In this document: piece by piece, positions 23,236 through 37,640 of the stretch
Position numbering within the stretch: the first letter of the stretch is position 1
Layout of the letters: the number at the start of each line of letters is the position of its first letter
Origin: Acanthosepion lycidas
Taxonomy: Eukaryota > Mollusca > Cephalopoda > Sepiida > Sepiidae
Direction of reading: 5' to 3'
Length of the DNA: 64,000 bases
NCBI GenBank assembly: GCA_963932145.1
Contig: OZ010588.1
Coordinates: forward strand, 103,289,577 to 103,353,576
Translations under genes and position numbers: made by a program
The notes under the pieces: generated by a model
The model's database searches: none
The model's input: the letters and a program-made list of their open reading frames with translations, nothing else
Told to the model about the DNA's origin: nothing

Positions 23236-23823
23236 CTTTCCTTGCTCATATAGAGAGGAATTTTGGAAGTGGCACTCATCATTTTGGAAGAGTACCTTAT
23301 CTTCAACAACTGGCTTCAGTTCATTTGTGAAACGATTCATAACTTTGGGGTTCGCATTCTGCATGTGTCTGTTTATGATTTTGTTGACAATGCCATGTCG
23401 CCTCCTAAAACGAAACAGCCAACCATTACTGCACTTGAAATTTCCATAGCCTAAACAAGTAGCCAGCTTCTCTGCAGCTTGCTGAATATCCAAGCCTTTA
23501 GTTGGCATTCCCTCGGCTCGCTGTTGCTTGTACCACTGAAAAACCGCTTCATCAAGACCTTCAAAAGACAGCTTCTTTGATCTAAATAATTCTACGCCTT
23601 TCTGTCTACATTCCAGCATCTTCACACTTTTCCTAGTTTTCTCCTTAGCCTTTAGAATATTGCGGAGCGACGTCTTTTTAAGACCGTACTTTTCCATGAG
23701 CGCTGCCCGGCTTTTGCCATGTTCATGTTCCTCAATAATTTCCAACTTCATATTCAGAGACAATACATTCCTTTTGCGCTTCCTTGAAGGAAGCGACGAT
23801 GGTGCGCTGCATTTAGAAGCCAT
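23236..23823 (-). CDS. CENP-B/Tigger-type helix-turn-helix exon
   Basis: This exon encodes 196 residues with the double DNA-binding region of CENP-B, jerky and Tigger (pogo) transposases. A basic leader (SRKRKRNVLSLNMKLEI) precedes the first HTH, in which MEKYGLKKTSLRNILK is the turn and recognition helix (about residues 20-65). A second, CENPB-type HTH follows (about 75-145), with FQWYKQQRAEGMP and the conserved NGWLFRFRRRHGI. The exon ends at a strong donor (AAG|GTATGT) in phase 0. The DDE nuclease domain would be expected after this point but no part of it is seen in the 5.9 kb before the next exon. The ATG at 23823 has a good context (G at -3 and +4). It may be a domesticated DNA-binding exon or the first exon of a larger gene. 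Confidence 0.8.
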
Positions 23824-25658
23824 GACAGTTACCGACAGGAATGCAAATAGAAAGACAATGTTTCAAAACTTAAAGAGTTTGCTCGTGATCGTTGCCTAAA
23901 GAACAAAAATTCAACAATGCAAACAAGATAGGTAAAGGGAAAAAAATGTTCACATCTTTATTAAAAGAAGATGTACAAAAGACCCTTGAAATATAAAGTA
24001 CCCAATAAAGAAGTTTGATGATAAGCACAATAATCGTCCGTATAAAAATTACTTTTTCAGTTTTTCCACTGCACTCACACCTGCGGGGGACACCGAGTAG
24101 CATGCGATCTTGTCTACACAGGAAACAACACAAATCATCGAGATTGATGTGTATTCGTCTCACTCACACAAATTCACAAGTAGGTTTTGTTTAAGAGGGG
24201 AAAAAAAATGTCTTTAAGAATAGCTGAAATCGGCAACATTTTTCATTTCCAACTAAAATTTATACTAACGAACAAGGTTCATATACTAACCATTATTGAA
24301 CCAAGTATAACAAACTCAATGAAGGATTTGTTTAAGTGTAAATGTCAGTGCGTTAGGACCTACGTGATCCACGGGTGGTTCCATGATAAAACCCTTTACC
24401 TGTCCAGAGCATTTTCGTGTGTACTATCGGAACTGTACTGTACACAGGACAGACAAAGGGTTACATCGAGGTTTTACTGTCGCGCTACAAAATTACCCGC
24501 ACCCGTCGTCATCATAGCAGTGACTAAATGGCATCAGCAGTCAGGGAGAATTTGTTACTATTCATACTGCTACTACAACTCGGTTCCCATTTGGTTCTAC
24601 ATTCAATACAAGGTTAGAGCCTTAAAGAAAGGAAAGAAAGAAGTTTTCGTAAAAACATTCTTCAAGGTAAAGCACTGAGATCATTAAAATCAGAAACAAA
24701 TTTAAACTCCCCAGAAAATTAAGATTTCCACACACATAGAAAAACGAACGAAATTTCTACGCAACATCATTTTTTAGTACATAGGTAAAAAAAAAGATGG
24801 TAGACATAGCATTTAACGTATTCATTCATAAATTTAAAAAAAAAAAAAAAAAAAACTTTCTCTAATCACCACGAAGAAGACCTTCATAAAAATGAAGTCG
24901 GTCAACACAACGGAGAATTAGAATAACAAAAGAACGGTTTCTGATTTCACGGCGATCAGAAGAGGCTTCGTTTAAAAGAAATGAGGGGAAAAAAATGGAG
25001 GTATATTAGCGAGAAATAACTTTTTTTTCATCCAACTAGGGGGGCCTATCAACCTTGAGACATTTGTTTTTTGTATGTTTTTTTTAATACTCGAATGAAA
25101 CAATTGTCATGGTATAATTGTTGTTGTGTAGTCAACAAATGAGACATGAGGCTGTGATAAAAATAGAAGAATTAGTAGTAGTCCATATTAATAAATATTT
25201 CAATTTTTTAATTTAAAAATATAAAATCCGCTGGTCCTTGTTAATGTTAAGTAACTTAGTAAATGCAATTTTTTTTTTTTGCATATCAGCTACTCTACTG
25301 GCTTATTGACTAAAAAAAAAAAAAAAGGAATAGAAAAATTACTTCTGACGATAAAAAAATTTAGTTCAATAGCACCCTGAAATTCATTAACATTTTTCAT
25401 CATTTACTAGCCACTTTAGTGTGTGGATGTGTTTAAAAAAAAAACAAAAAAACCCTGGGGTGTAAGAATAGGTTGATGTTTGGAGGAACCTGTTGATTAT
25501 TCAATAAAAACTCGTACAAATATCCATGTGAACACAAATCTATACAATCCTCATACTTAACTTTTTTTAAAACTTTCATCGCCTTTTTTAAGCAACCATT
25601 TTATTTTAAACGACTGTAAATGATGAAAACTTACTGACTTCAAAAATAAAATTCTTTT

Positions 25659-25692
<34 letters not shown>

Positions 25693-27325
25693 CTTCAGGA
25701 AGAAAAAACAGACATGCTCATCGCGGCCACATAACCAGGTGATTAAAAATAATACAGAAAACAAGGAATTCAATTATTTCAAAAGAAATACTTAAAAAAC
25801 AAAACAGCAACTATTCCGTCGTCAAAATCAATGAATAAAATAAATGAAGAAAGGTTACTGTGGCTCTTGAATAAACGAATTCGTAAAATAAACACAAAAA
25901 CAATAACTCAATATTCAAATGTCAAACTATTTTTTGAAAAGAAAAAAAAAAAAGATCAAAATATTAACCAAACAACTTTTATTATTTAAAAAAGATTGAA
26001 AATGATACAGTAAAAAATTAAAAAAACCAAAAAAACCAAAAAAAAAAAAAAAAAAAAGACGATTTTAACTTTTTGTCACAGAAAAATAATGCAAATTGGG
26101 TTGGGGAACACACACAAGAATGATGCAAATTGAATATTTAATTGTAAAAATCAGCCATGTATTTTCCACTAATTTTCACTGGGTAAAATATTTTTTATTT
26201 GATCATAAAACAAAAAAGAAAACATTATTTAAAAAATACTTAAATTTAGCAGAAAAGCAGCTCCATTTAAATTTCTATATTTTATTTAAAAATTTCTTTT
26301 AAAGAGTGTCGATATTTCTAATAATGAAACGACAATTTGAAATTATTAATTAATTAAACTCTAAATTTATAATCGGAAATTGAGTATTTTTTTTCCACAA
26401 AGCATAAAACAACGAATTGTTGATTAGCTCAGGTAAGAAAAACAATCACAAGGTAACAGCAAAATAATTACAAATCCACTCTGGTCAAGCGTGTCTTCTT
26501 CAAAAAAACATTTCGAGAATAAATAAAAAACAATGTAGCAAAAAATAGGGCAATATTTTTTGTGGTCATCAACTTTTATTTTACTTTTAAATACAAGAGA
26601 AGAATGATTTTTTTTTGTTTACCCTCAAAAATTGGCAAAAGAAAAACAAATTATTCTGAATAATAAACCCTTTTTAAATTTTACCTTTTGCTTCTTGGGT
26701 GTTTATTTCTTTTACTTGAAATTATGTCTCGTTAATTTGTTGGATGAAGAAAACAATATATTATGATTTGACAAGATTTTGTTATTTTTAGATCGACCTC
26801 TTCGCATGTTCATTTAAGGAGACAATTAGGTTACTTAGTAGATTTTTTCAGCTCTTTGTAATTTCAGATGTTTACAATAACTACTTAACTACTACTTTAA
26901 AAAAAGAATACAGATATGATGATTTATCATGCGCCAGAAACAATTATTTTTTGTATTTCTTTTGGCTCCGAATCTAAAATATTTTCAAATATTCGATTGT
27001 TACGACCACAAAATAAACAAAATTCTCTGTTGAAAGCTCATGAAATTTATTACTGACGAGACAATAATGTCGAAGTCATTTCTTCAAAACAAAATAAATT
27101 AAACTTTGTATGGGAAAAGAAAGACATTAAAAATTATTACTGAAACTGTCAGACAGAAAATAATAATAATAATAAACATTGACTTGACAATGACGCACTG
27201 TGTTAACGAAATATGATCTGAGGGTGAGTATATATTTTTTTTATGTGGTTGTTGATATAAAAGAGGAGACATTGCTTTAAGTAAGTAAAAACAAACAGGA
27301 AAAAAAGAAAACAAAACATTTCTAC

Positions 27326-27526
27326 CTTGGTACAGATATATGTCGCCCGTGTTATACGACTAACGTTGAATTGATAGTGGGGCCTTCCACAACAAAATAT
27401 CCATCTCAGACATTTCTCCAAATCCTGTTTTGGTTTTGGAAATGGCAAGAAACGAACACCACCAACCAATCTTTCAGGAAATCGGTTGTCCGTGTTACAA
27501 GTGCCATAACAACAACGTTTTACCAT
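27326..27526 (-). CDS. THAP-type zinc-finger first exon, copy C
   Basis: Identical to the exon at 3334-3534 over all 67 codons, with the same phase-0 AAG|GTAGAA donor and the same loss of the final zinc ligand at the exon edge. Its downstream neighbour on the minus strand is the CENP-B-type exon at 23823-23236. If it splices locally, its second exon must lie in the 3.5 kb between them, and I could not find one starting with His-Phe there. Otherwise it must skip over the CENP-B exon. Confidence 0.8.
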
Positions 27527-28501
27527 GGCAAAAGATAAAACACGGATCTTGTATTATTCGTAAAGGTGACACTTAAAAACAACAGCAAAATAACTCGCGC
27601 TAAATAGGATTCAACGTTTGTTTGTTTTTTGTTTTTTAAATTTTACAAATCTGCGAAGTGAGACATTGCATGCGAGATTTGTCTGTGTTTGTCTGAGTGT
27701 TACAGCGCAGACAAAATCACATGATGCCAGACACGCTTTCTGATTGGCTGAGGCCGATGGGTCAAGATTATAAAGATCCTGTCAGCAGACAAACATGGCT
27801 ATCAAGCAACGTATCATTACGCTCCAAGAACATCCTTTCCCCCCACTCACATAATCATTATCAACATTTAATATTTTGAATTACAACGATATAGTTATGA
27901 CCTGATTACCAGACATCTATCTGATTGATTTCGGCTTACTAACAGTGACATCGTACAAACAGATCTAGTGATTTGAAAAAGAAGAAAAAAGAAAAAAAGA
28001 AAGACTGCCAAATCTTGTACAGTAATAAAGTAATTTTTTTAAGCAATCAATGATATTGACTTGTTTTTTCATGGTTTTTGTATCACCAGAATCACATGAA
28101 AATTCAGATGAAGACCATAAAATAGTTAAGAAAGTTTGAATTCTGTCTCTAGAAAGAAACTGCATCTAAATTAATGACTGGAACCCTTAATGTGTTATCA
28201 CATGAAAAAAAGATTTATCTGATCAAATTATGACTTTCAGTATATGATAATCATTACAACACCAGTAAAAACGAAATTAAACAAATTTTCCAAGAGAATG
28301 GAAATTAAAAGTCAAAATTAATATAGTTACGTATAACTTGTATCTATTATATTCTAAAAATATAAAATTTACAAGCTACCATGTATTTTCTAAGCATGGA
28401 GTGCAAAACATTGTATCACGTGTACCCACATATTGCTAAGAAAGTAAACTTAAGCTACAATACAATTCATACTTATTTAATGTATTTGATAGCATGTAAA
28501 A

Positions 28502-28546
<45 letters not shown>

Positions 28547-28934
28547 CAGAGAGAGAGAGAGAGAGACACACACACACACACAGATCATTTTATCTCAAAA
28601 CAGACAAGTTCTTGTAGCCTAAATCTAATATCAACTAGAAAGATTGGGTGTATTTTTTTTTAGGTCATCAAATACTCTGCTGGAATGCAAATACTTGTGC
28701 TATTTGAACAAAAATATCCACTCATTTTCGCAATTGAAAAAAAAAAAAACATCTACAGAATCACTAAACATAATATTCAGGTGAAATAAGTAGTACTGAA
28801 CTCCTTAATTGAATTATTAAGTTTCCTTAAATGATAATTAGCTCATTTACAGTAAATAAGACAAATAGCAATGTTTCTGCTACTCATTTATAGTAGGTAT
28901 TTTTTTTATGAAGGATGATGATACATTACAAATC

Positions 28935-28965
<31 letters not shown>

Positions 28966-29431
28966 GTCACTTGGGAAGTGGATCCGACTCAAATAGTGTG
29001 TGTGCGTTTGTGTGTGTGAATGAATGAATGAATGAGAGAGAGATTTATGTGAATAGTATTAGTATGTTGAATTTTCTGATAAAATTTAAAATGTTCACTC
29101 TTAATTGTTTTATAAGAAAAATGCATTTTCTTTTTTCTGAAGAATATCTTTGTAGTAAGAAAAGAATTTCCTCATAGATCAGTTTCTGAGTAACTCAGCG
29201 GATGAACACACAAAAAATCATTAAAAAATTATTTTACAAGCTTTGAATGTAATGTGTTTAATTTTTTTAATGAGAGACCTTAAATGTCTAATATGCTTCA
29301 AACATAGAATCCAGTTTAATGAAATAAAAAAAAAAAGTTCTCCTTATCTCAAATTAAGGTTTAAATTGCAAATATAAGATAACTAATAACATAAGAAACA
29401 TTATGAAACAAACTCATTTTTCTATACTCAC

Positions 29432-29701
29432 CTTTTTCAATCCAAACAATTCAAATTCACGCTTCTGCTTACAAGCGCGTAGGGCCTCAATTTTAGCTGG
29501 ATTGGGTTTGTGATTGTGGTTCCAGGTCAAAGAGATTTTACCATTGCACAAGGTCACTTTGCCATGGCAAGTTTTCACATCACAACGCCAGAACATGGTT
29601 TTGGTCTTTTCATTCAAACGACCAAAACGAAAAGAGTTGCCCTTGTAAATGAGTTTTTCTCTTCGCTTTTGACTGAGAACAATTTCATAGTTTTCACACA
29701 T
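29432..29701 (-). CDS. FLYWCH zinc-finger exon, copy C
   Basis: Identical to the exon at 5440-5709: 90 codons, the signature WRC, Cys and His-x-His ligands in order, and an AAG|GTGAGT donor in phase 0. Surrounding non-coding DNA is also identical, so this is either a very recent second copy, a conversion product, or the same locus assembled twice. Confidence 0.8.
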
Positions 29702-30608
29702 GATTTCAAAAAAATAAAAAATCAATGTAGACTGGCTTTTTTCTTACTGGAGGGCAGAAAATGGGAAAGAAACAAAGGGCAAGATTCTGAAGTACAAATT
29801 GTGATTCCTCAGTTTTTAAACAGACCAAACAAAGTACTATCATAAATAAAAAAAACGGTCTTGAATCTTAGTTTTAAATTCATTCATAGCTTAAAACAAT
29901 GCTTACAATCATTTAATTTTAGTGTCCATGGACAGCTACCTGCATTAAATATTAAGAGAGAATTGAAAAATCTATACAAGTTCAGAAAGTAACTGCATTT
30001 ATCAGACAAAAGTGGATTTGGAATTAAATAAGTCTTAAGAGAACATACAGATAATTGCTTCTTTTCATCAATTAGATTTTTTTTAGTTAGAGTAATAAAT
30101 AAACCCAGCTGACAAACTGAAATAAATGGCAACAGTTTTATGACGGATATCTCCTTAAATCATTTCTCCTGCCAAATATTTAAAAATGCTTGCCTAACAA
30201 AGATCTGACAAAAGAAAGAAAATAAAACACTAAAACTTAAAAGAGATAATCAAAAATCTTATGGTATTAAAAACAGAGACCCATAAAAATATATACAAAA
30301 TACATTTTATGAAAAATCTTTTACTTGAATGTTTTTTTTTTTTAATTTCTTTTATGCTAGTTTTAATTTAAATATTTTCTTTTATTATTCAACGTCGTTA
30401 ATAAATTCTCAATTTTCTTCTGTCTATATAATAATCTCAGTCGGTGATCTTAAAATCGTTATTAATGCAGATGACAAATGCAAAAATTACATTAAGTACC
30501 AAAACAATAAGTAATTTCCAATAAAAAAAACTTTTCAGCATGAATAGTTATAAACATCAATTTTAGGCTATTTCTAACCAATACTACACATGAAAATTAC
30601 AATTAAAA

Positions 30609-32132
30609 TAGGTACCTCCACTTTTTCGCGGGAAAACAGCATAGCGTAATAAACAAATGCCACAAACTTACCGAAAATAAATTTTTATCGTCAAAACGCT
30701 TATGTTATTATTAAGATGAAAGACCAAAGTGTATTTTAATTATTTTTTGATATTTTTTAATATTTTTTAACACGTTCGAAATTTTGGTCAAAATTTTCTT
30801 TTTTTTACGTCATCGCGGTGCTGTAAAAATAACATTGTTTTTTTTTGCGCTTTTTTCCCGTTGAAAACCCATTGATTTGGAAATTCTTGTAAAATTAAAG
30901 TAATTGTCCGATTTTAATGAAATTTTCAGGACTTATTTCACCAATGAATGAAATTATTTTTGAAATATTTCTTTTTAGTAAATTTTAGTAAAAAATATTT
31001 TTTTTTTTAATATGTTACACCCCACTTACTTATTTTCCCGAAATTTTTTTCAATTCTTTTTATTTCCTTACAATTTTTTTTTGTTTAAAGTAAGAGTCAT
31101 TGGAGATGGTAAATCACCTACTTTTATTTTTCTAATTTGTTCCAACTTTTGTAAAATGAGCTTTGAATAGAAAAATAATGAATCCAATAAAACTATGATA
31201 TTACTTAATTAGAAAAGCTTTTAATTGCTTTTGTAAATAAGTAATATTAAGGTCATTATTGCCTGAAGAAATAAATTTTTTCTGATGAATAATTAAATTT
31301 TACAAGAATTTTTTATTTGTTTTACATTTTGATTATAATAATTTATAATAGTTTAAAAATCGTGCAAAACTCTGTATTAGCTTATTTCCTTTTGATAATT
31401 AGTAATTAAGTAGAAACAAAATTTACGAGTTCAAAATTGCCAAGTTTAATAAATTTATTGATTCCACTTTTTTTTCAAATAATTTTTTATGTTGTATTTT
31501 TCTACTTAATACATTCCTTATTTCCATGTACGGTAGACTGAAATTGCCATTATTATAAAAAGAGTTTTGTCCCTTTATTCTAATAAATAGACATAACAGT
31601 AAAACTAAAAATAAAAGGGTTCACTCAGATTTCTAGTAATTTTCATTTATGGTCATCCGTCATAGCTGTCATCACTTGTCAATCGACACGTGGATCAAGT
31701 ATCGGATCAAAATTACGGTACCAATCGTTAATAATTCGTTGTATATTTCTTTTTTATGCTATAATTAAGTAATATTTTTTTTAAATCAGATTAATTTAAC
31801 ATTAAATTTTCTAATTTTACTAAAATGACGTGTCAGAAATTTTTTTAAATATTTTTAAAATCGATAAATTTGTGTTTGTTTACAAATTTCTTAAAATTAA
31901 GAAAATGGCGGGTTTTTTGAAAATTTAAAAATTTAAAATTAAATTTGACATTCCAATGTATATAGTTTCTATCTGAAATATACCAGAATTGTTTACTTAA
32001 TGGAAATAATAAATTTAATGATTCAACTTTCAAGTAAAGCTAAAATGAAATCTTCAAGCATGTTTTTTCATTTTAAAAAATGTATTTTAAACTTGGGTAT
32101 CGAAATTTATGCCGAAAAAGTGGAGGTACCTA
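30609..32132. mobile_element. hAT-like MITE, copy C
   Basis: Same 1,524-bp element, same 20-bp terminal inverted repeats and same flanking AATTAAAA octamers (30601-30608 and 32133-32140) as at 6617-8140. The identical insertion site shows that it moved with the duplication or conversion and did not insert independently. Confidence 0.8.
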
Positions 32133-33411
32133 AATTAAAATCGATCGTTTAAAAATCAAATCTTCTAGAAAACGTGTGAATGTTTTATTTAAAATATCAA
32201 AATATAGAGCAAAAAAAAAGTGCACTATTTCTAAAACTTCCAGTTAAAATAACAAAAAAGAAATACAACCGGCCTATATTTTGTATTTAAGTTTCATTCA
32301 AAAGGATTTTTCATAATGAACGTAATTTACGTATAAAGAAGAACTGACAATTTTTTAGAGTTTATTTACGATTAAAAATCTTAAAATACCGAATGTCTAT
32401 CTCTATACACAATTCAATTTTTCTAATTGAAGCTTCACTTTTTAAATACTTTCAAAATAAGTAAATTTAGTTTCCTGCAACTCGCAATTGAGACAGTAAA
32501 GAAGACAGATCAGAAAGAGAAAGATTAAAATCTAAAAAAAATGAACAATTTCCCAGCTCAGTGTTTTTAATCAAATGCTCTTCCACGTCATGGAAAAATA
32601 CCTATTCCTACCACAACTGCCACCACCGTAATTACAACATCTCTGCCTGCTGCCCAAAGCTGTTTTCCACAAATGTGCTGTTTTTACCAAGGATTATTAG
32701 TAAATAAGAATCAGGAAGGATATTTCTTTTTAGATAATTTCATTGCCTGTCCTTCTTTACAATGGTGAGAAAAAAATATATGCCGCGTTATCATCATCCA
32801 TGTGTATTAAAAGAAAAAAAATAAACATCTATGACGATGAAAAACGGAATACCATGCAGATAAAATGTTATTTCTCTGTTCTTGTGATAAGCATTTCAAT
32901 GTGCTCTTCAGCTGTCCGTGCTTCTGTGTAAATTTGAGCTTCACAGAAGAAACGGGAACAACAAATAACTAATAATGTGGGGTTTGAGCTGTTTTGTTGC
33001 TGGTGCTCTTATGCCAATATAACAGTTGTCTCCCTTCTTTAGAAACATAAAACGGAAAATCACCAAAATACAATAATAAAATAAATATATAAGAAACAAA
33101 AAACAAAACAAAGACAACGTTTATATCTTGCCTAGGATTCCCTACTCAAGCCTGTCTACTCGGTATTTGACCCCATGGAGGTGAAGAAAAATAAAATAAA
33201 ATAAAACTCCCAGTTTTTAAGATGAGCGCACAAAATCTTATGACCCGTATGGTTTTGTTGATTTTTTATAGCAGTAAAAACTAAAAATGATTATCGATTA
33301 CTACAGACTAAGTGACTGTATTTTTGGATGACATTATGCGTTTTATACTGAAATTTATTATAAAAGATTTTTTTTAATGAAAATGTTTTAAGAATCAATT
33401 ATGGTTTCGAG

Positions 33412-34411
33412 TAGGTACTTCAAAAAAAAACAAAACAAAAAAAAGCGATACCTATTTCGTTTAAAATGCATTTACGCAGAAATTTACTTTTAGATTTAAT
33501 ATTTCCCATGTGCAAAATACTTTCCTAATTTCAACAAAATTGGAATGATGTTTTTCTTAAATCGCTAAAATCAATATCTTTCAAAAATTAAAATATACTT
33601 TTCTGAAATTTTATTTAACAAAGATTAACTGATTGAAAGTTTAATTAAAAACTGAATTAAAATGTTACTGTTTAAAATATAGCGAAGTTTTTTAATTTTC
33701 TGTTTTTTTTTTTTTTTCTTTTATTACAGTGGTGTGGGGTTTTAATTAGGTGTTGAATGTTCGACATTAAAGAACACATTTAAAAACTGTAAAATTACTT
33801 GACGAATACAATACAACATAAACGTCTTTCTTTTTATATACTTTTTTTTAACTACCAAATCTCAAAAGTCTACGAAAATATCCTAAATGTTTTATTGAAT
33901 TTTATGTCTAAGGATTCTTGAACAATTGATAGAAAAATCACTTTTTTTTTTCGGTTAAAACAAAAAAAACAAAAAAAAATTCTTGTACAAAATTAGTATT
34001 TAACGAAAAAATATTTTCTCAAACCAAATAGTGCCTGTAAAAATAATTAAAACCTTTTTTAATTAAATTAAATATCTGTGTTGTATTTTACGATTCACAG
34101 CTGATTTTTTTTAAATGGGTGTCCTTTGTTGACAAAAAAATGACTTGGCCTTAAAGAATTAAAAAATTGGAATTGTTACTTGTTTTTTTTTTAAGTAATT
34201 AAGCGCTTCCAAAATTAATTTTCCGTAATTAAAAATGTAATTTGAATCAAAATATCCTCTAGTCTTTCTTTCCTAAAAATATTAGGATGATAAAACTTTG
34301 TTTTATTTTAGTTGGGACATTTTTTCATCATGTATGCAGCATACATGATGCTCAATTTTTAATCATAGTATGCTCAATTTTTGTTTTTTAGCCAAACTTT
34401 GGCGGCAACTA
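33412..34411. mobile_element. Diverged MITE-family member, copy C
   Basis: Counterpart of 9420-10419, with the same degenerate ends and the same internal 12-bp-arm hairpin (34326-34350). Confidence 0.6.
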
Positions 34412-34455
34412 GTTTTGACTTTTGAGTTTTGAGGAACCAAAAAATACATTTTTTT

Positions 34456-35603
34456 TTACTGACCGTATTTCTGTGTTCCTTGGTCCAACTGATGAAAACT
34501 TTTTTCTTCATGTGGCAACATTTTAGTTTCCAAATTTGTCGTTGGGGTTAAAATTATTTTCTTTGTAGGAAGATTAGAGCACATGGGATTTTGGGCAAGT
34601 AATTTTAAAATCGAATTTCTCTCAGAGCGCTCTTCTCTTTCTACGAAGTCTGATAGAGTAAAACTGAAGTAAACGTTGGTTTGCATAAATAGAAGAAAGA
34701 TCTGCTTTTCGCGAAATATCCCTCATTGACAATTACTTTGTTTCCGTGTGGTTTGTGGGTGGGTGTACCAGATCTGGGACAGGGAAGCATTCGATGCACC
34801 CACCATCAAATGACTCTGTGGATGAAGTTTCGACACTAGTTTTTCAAAAACGGCAACTGGACAGTAAGGCTCACCGTCACCGTCAGGACTTTCCCGTAAC
34901 ATTTTAACGTTCATCTCGAGCATACGGGCGAAAGAGGCTACACCCGACGAGGATACATCACTGGTCTGGACAATGAAACGGATGCCAGTTTCGATGTCTG
35001 TCTTTATATTTGAAAGTAGTCAGCGGTCATTGTGGATAGATTCCGATAACCGTCTCCTCCAAAATACAATACAATATCCATAAAAACTAGTTTCTGCAAT
35101 TTGTCAGGATCGTTCATCAGGTCACTGTTTTTACACCAGTCGTAGGCCATTTTGAGATCTGAACGGGTGATGGCCTTGCGCATGTTAAACGATGTATAGT
35201 ATTTTTGCCACGCATTGTTCGAGTCTTGAAAATAAGGATCGTTGACGATGTCAGTGCCTATTTGCAAAATATATCGGTCCAATCCGTAACGAATCCCTTT
35301 CAAGCTGTTTTGTTTATATACCAAGTGCCATCTTCTTTGCGAAGATCGGGGAAGAAAGTGCAGAGGTAACTTTTAAGCCTGTTTTTCGCATCAGCATCAC
35401 CTGCAGAAATACGGACAAGGAAAGTATCGAGATTTCATTTTTCCCCTTTGGAAATAATATTCAGAAAATCTTTTGCTTGCTTTGCATTCAACTCTATTGG
35501 TGATGATACTGTTCACAGAAACAGAATCATCGCTTACCGGTGGTTGTATTGACGACAAATCCGGTGTGGTTGGAATAATAATCTCCATTATTTTTTGTTC
35601 CAT
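34456..35603 (-). pseudogene. Decayed Crypton/DUF3504-type recombinase, copy C
   Basis: All frame breaks seen at 10464-11611 recur here at the same positions. The gene was therefore already dead before the two copies became identical. The best-preserved core is 35004-35324. Confidence 0.6.
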
Positions 35604-36278
35604 GCTTCACGGTAAAAAAAAAAAATTCAAGTTTAACAATCAAATAATTTTAAAAAGAGACGAAGAAAGGGGGTTTTAATCTACTATTTTTCAGTAAATA
35701 TACTCGGTTAGTCTTTAATAAAAAAAAATGAAAAATATAAAAACAGCAAAAAGTTGTTAACGATGAGGATTATTACGTCTTTTTAGAAAGTGGTTTTTTG
35801 TTTTTGCCTTCACACTTTTATGCGGAATAACAAAGAACATTTTCAAAACAAAATAAATAACCAATGATGCAACGTTGAAATGGCAGCCGTTTATTTTAAA
35901 TTAATTATCATTTTTTCTTTCTCTCGTTTGTACGAAATAAAAATACAAGCCAAGAGAACGTCTGACAAATAAGTGCATCCACCATCCGGATTTAGACAGA
36001 ATCTGCTTTCGATGAAAAATTCCGAATGTTTTCTTCAACGCAAAATAAAAATAAATAAAATAATAATTAAAAAAAAAAAGACCAGAAGTTATTTCGGAAA
36101 TTGAGATGACTTTTTTCTTTTTTTTAAAGTGATTACAATACATATTATTATTAAAATAATAATGGACGCCCTTTGGTGTACTAAATATGCAAAAAATGTT
36201 TCACTCACGCACAGATGACGTCACTAAGTTATTATGACTTGCAACCGTTTGAGCTTGTTAATTATCGTGGTCCCAAAG

Positions 36279-37640
36279 GGAATGCGTCCTTATGAGACAG
36301 GTGACATTTTTCCCCCCATACACAACGAAGTCAATATATTTTGTTTAAGAACAATTCCGCAGAAAAATAATTTGAAAAAACGATCTTTCAAGAATTCCAG
36401 GCAACAGTTGAGGCAAATTTAATTTAAGGCATAAATTATAAATATTAATTTTTTTCGATACAATTCTAGGCGTAAAATACCAAATAGAAATGTGAAACAT
36501 ATTTTCAAAAACCTCATTGCATGTGTACAGTCATATGTTGATACAACAACAGTAACACTATATACCATCATTTCTATTATTTAATTTGACATGAGATTTC
36601 TATGGGAACAGGTCGATGATTTACTTGATTATTGAAATGCAAATAAAAATAAACGAAATAATTTCTGACATCAGCAGATTCCTCTGACGAGCACTTGAAG
36701 TATCAACAATTTTCATCAAACTTTCCCTTTTGAATGGGAAACTAAAAGAAGAAATCTATTTTCATGTTTTTATGTAACTATTGTACAGGAAAAAAACAAA
36801 ATTAGACAAAATATGCAAGTCAGTAGGAAATTTGTAATAATATAAAAATAATAAGGAAATAATAAAAAATGGTGGTGTAATTTAAAAGCAGAAAACAAAA
36901 TCAGTTTACAAATATTTATACTGTAACTCAAACTAGCAGTAAGAGAAGAAAAATATCAGAAAATTAGACAAAAAAAAAAAACGAACACAGATCTACAGAT
37001 ACTACTACTGCCTATTGCCTTATCACACACAAGATATTTAAATGTTTTTATTTATCTATGATAAAAGCCCAATTAAATTTACAATTATCTCAGAAGACAA
37101 TTCAAGTACAGATGACCTCTAAAATGACAAAAAAACGATATAATCCACAATGTCAACATCAAAACACTGTTCTTGTGCAGTGATAAGACAGTGTAACAAA
37201 AATAAATAAATGAAAATAAAAGCATCTTCAGTATTAGGTACAGCCAAATATATTGTCCACAAAATAAGTCATAACTGCAACAAATAGTTTTGTACAAATT
37301 GATAAACCTTTTCCTAAATGGGTTGTAAATCCCTGTCTGCCATGTTCAAAATATTCTACATTTTTTCACTGAATTCCTTTTATTGCCCAAACAAAATCAA
37401 AATTCACCTTTAATGGCAGTTTGTAAATGTTCTTGTTTCCCCTATTCTTGCATCATTTTTGTTGTAGACAGTGCAGTACAAAACTTCCTGCTATTATATT
37501 GAATTAGTAGAATTTGCCATTTTCTGTTTCTATCCAATATCATTGAGCTTAAGTACTTTCTGACTCTAGCATCCAACTCAAGATGACTAAAGATTTTCAA
37601 TTCTTAATTCATTTTTTTAATTAAAGTACTGAATAATTCA
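36279..37640. other. Segment present in copy C but absent from copy A
   Basis: Copy A passes directly from GGTCCCAAAG (12279-12288) to TTTAAGTAAA, whereas copy C has about 1.36 kb in between. No terminal inverted repeats or target duplication are evident at its edges, and no coding exon is supported inside it. It may be ancestral sequence lost from copy A. Confidence 0.5.

Noticed and set aside
24187-24678. Plus-strand open frame of 163 codons
   Set aside because: The matching region of copy A (about 190-640) is not open, and no domain is visible. Chance frame.
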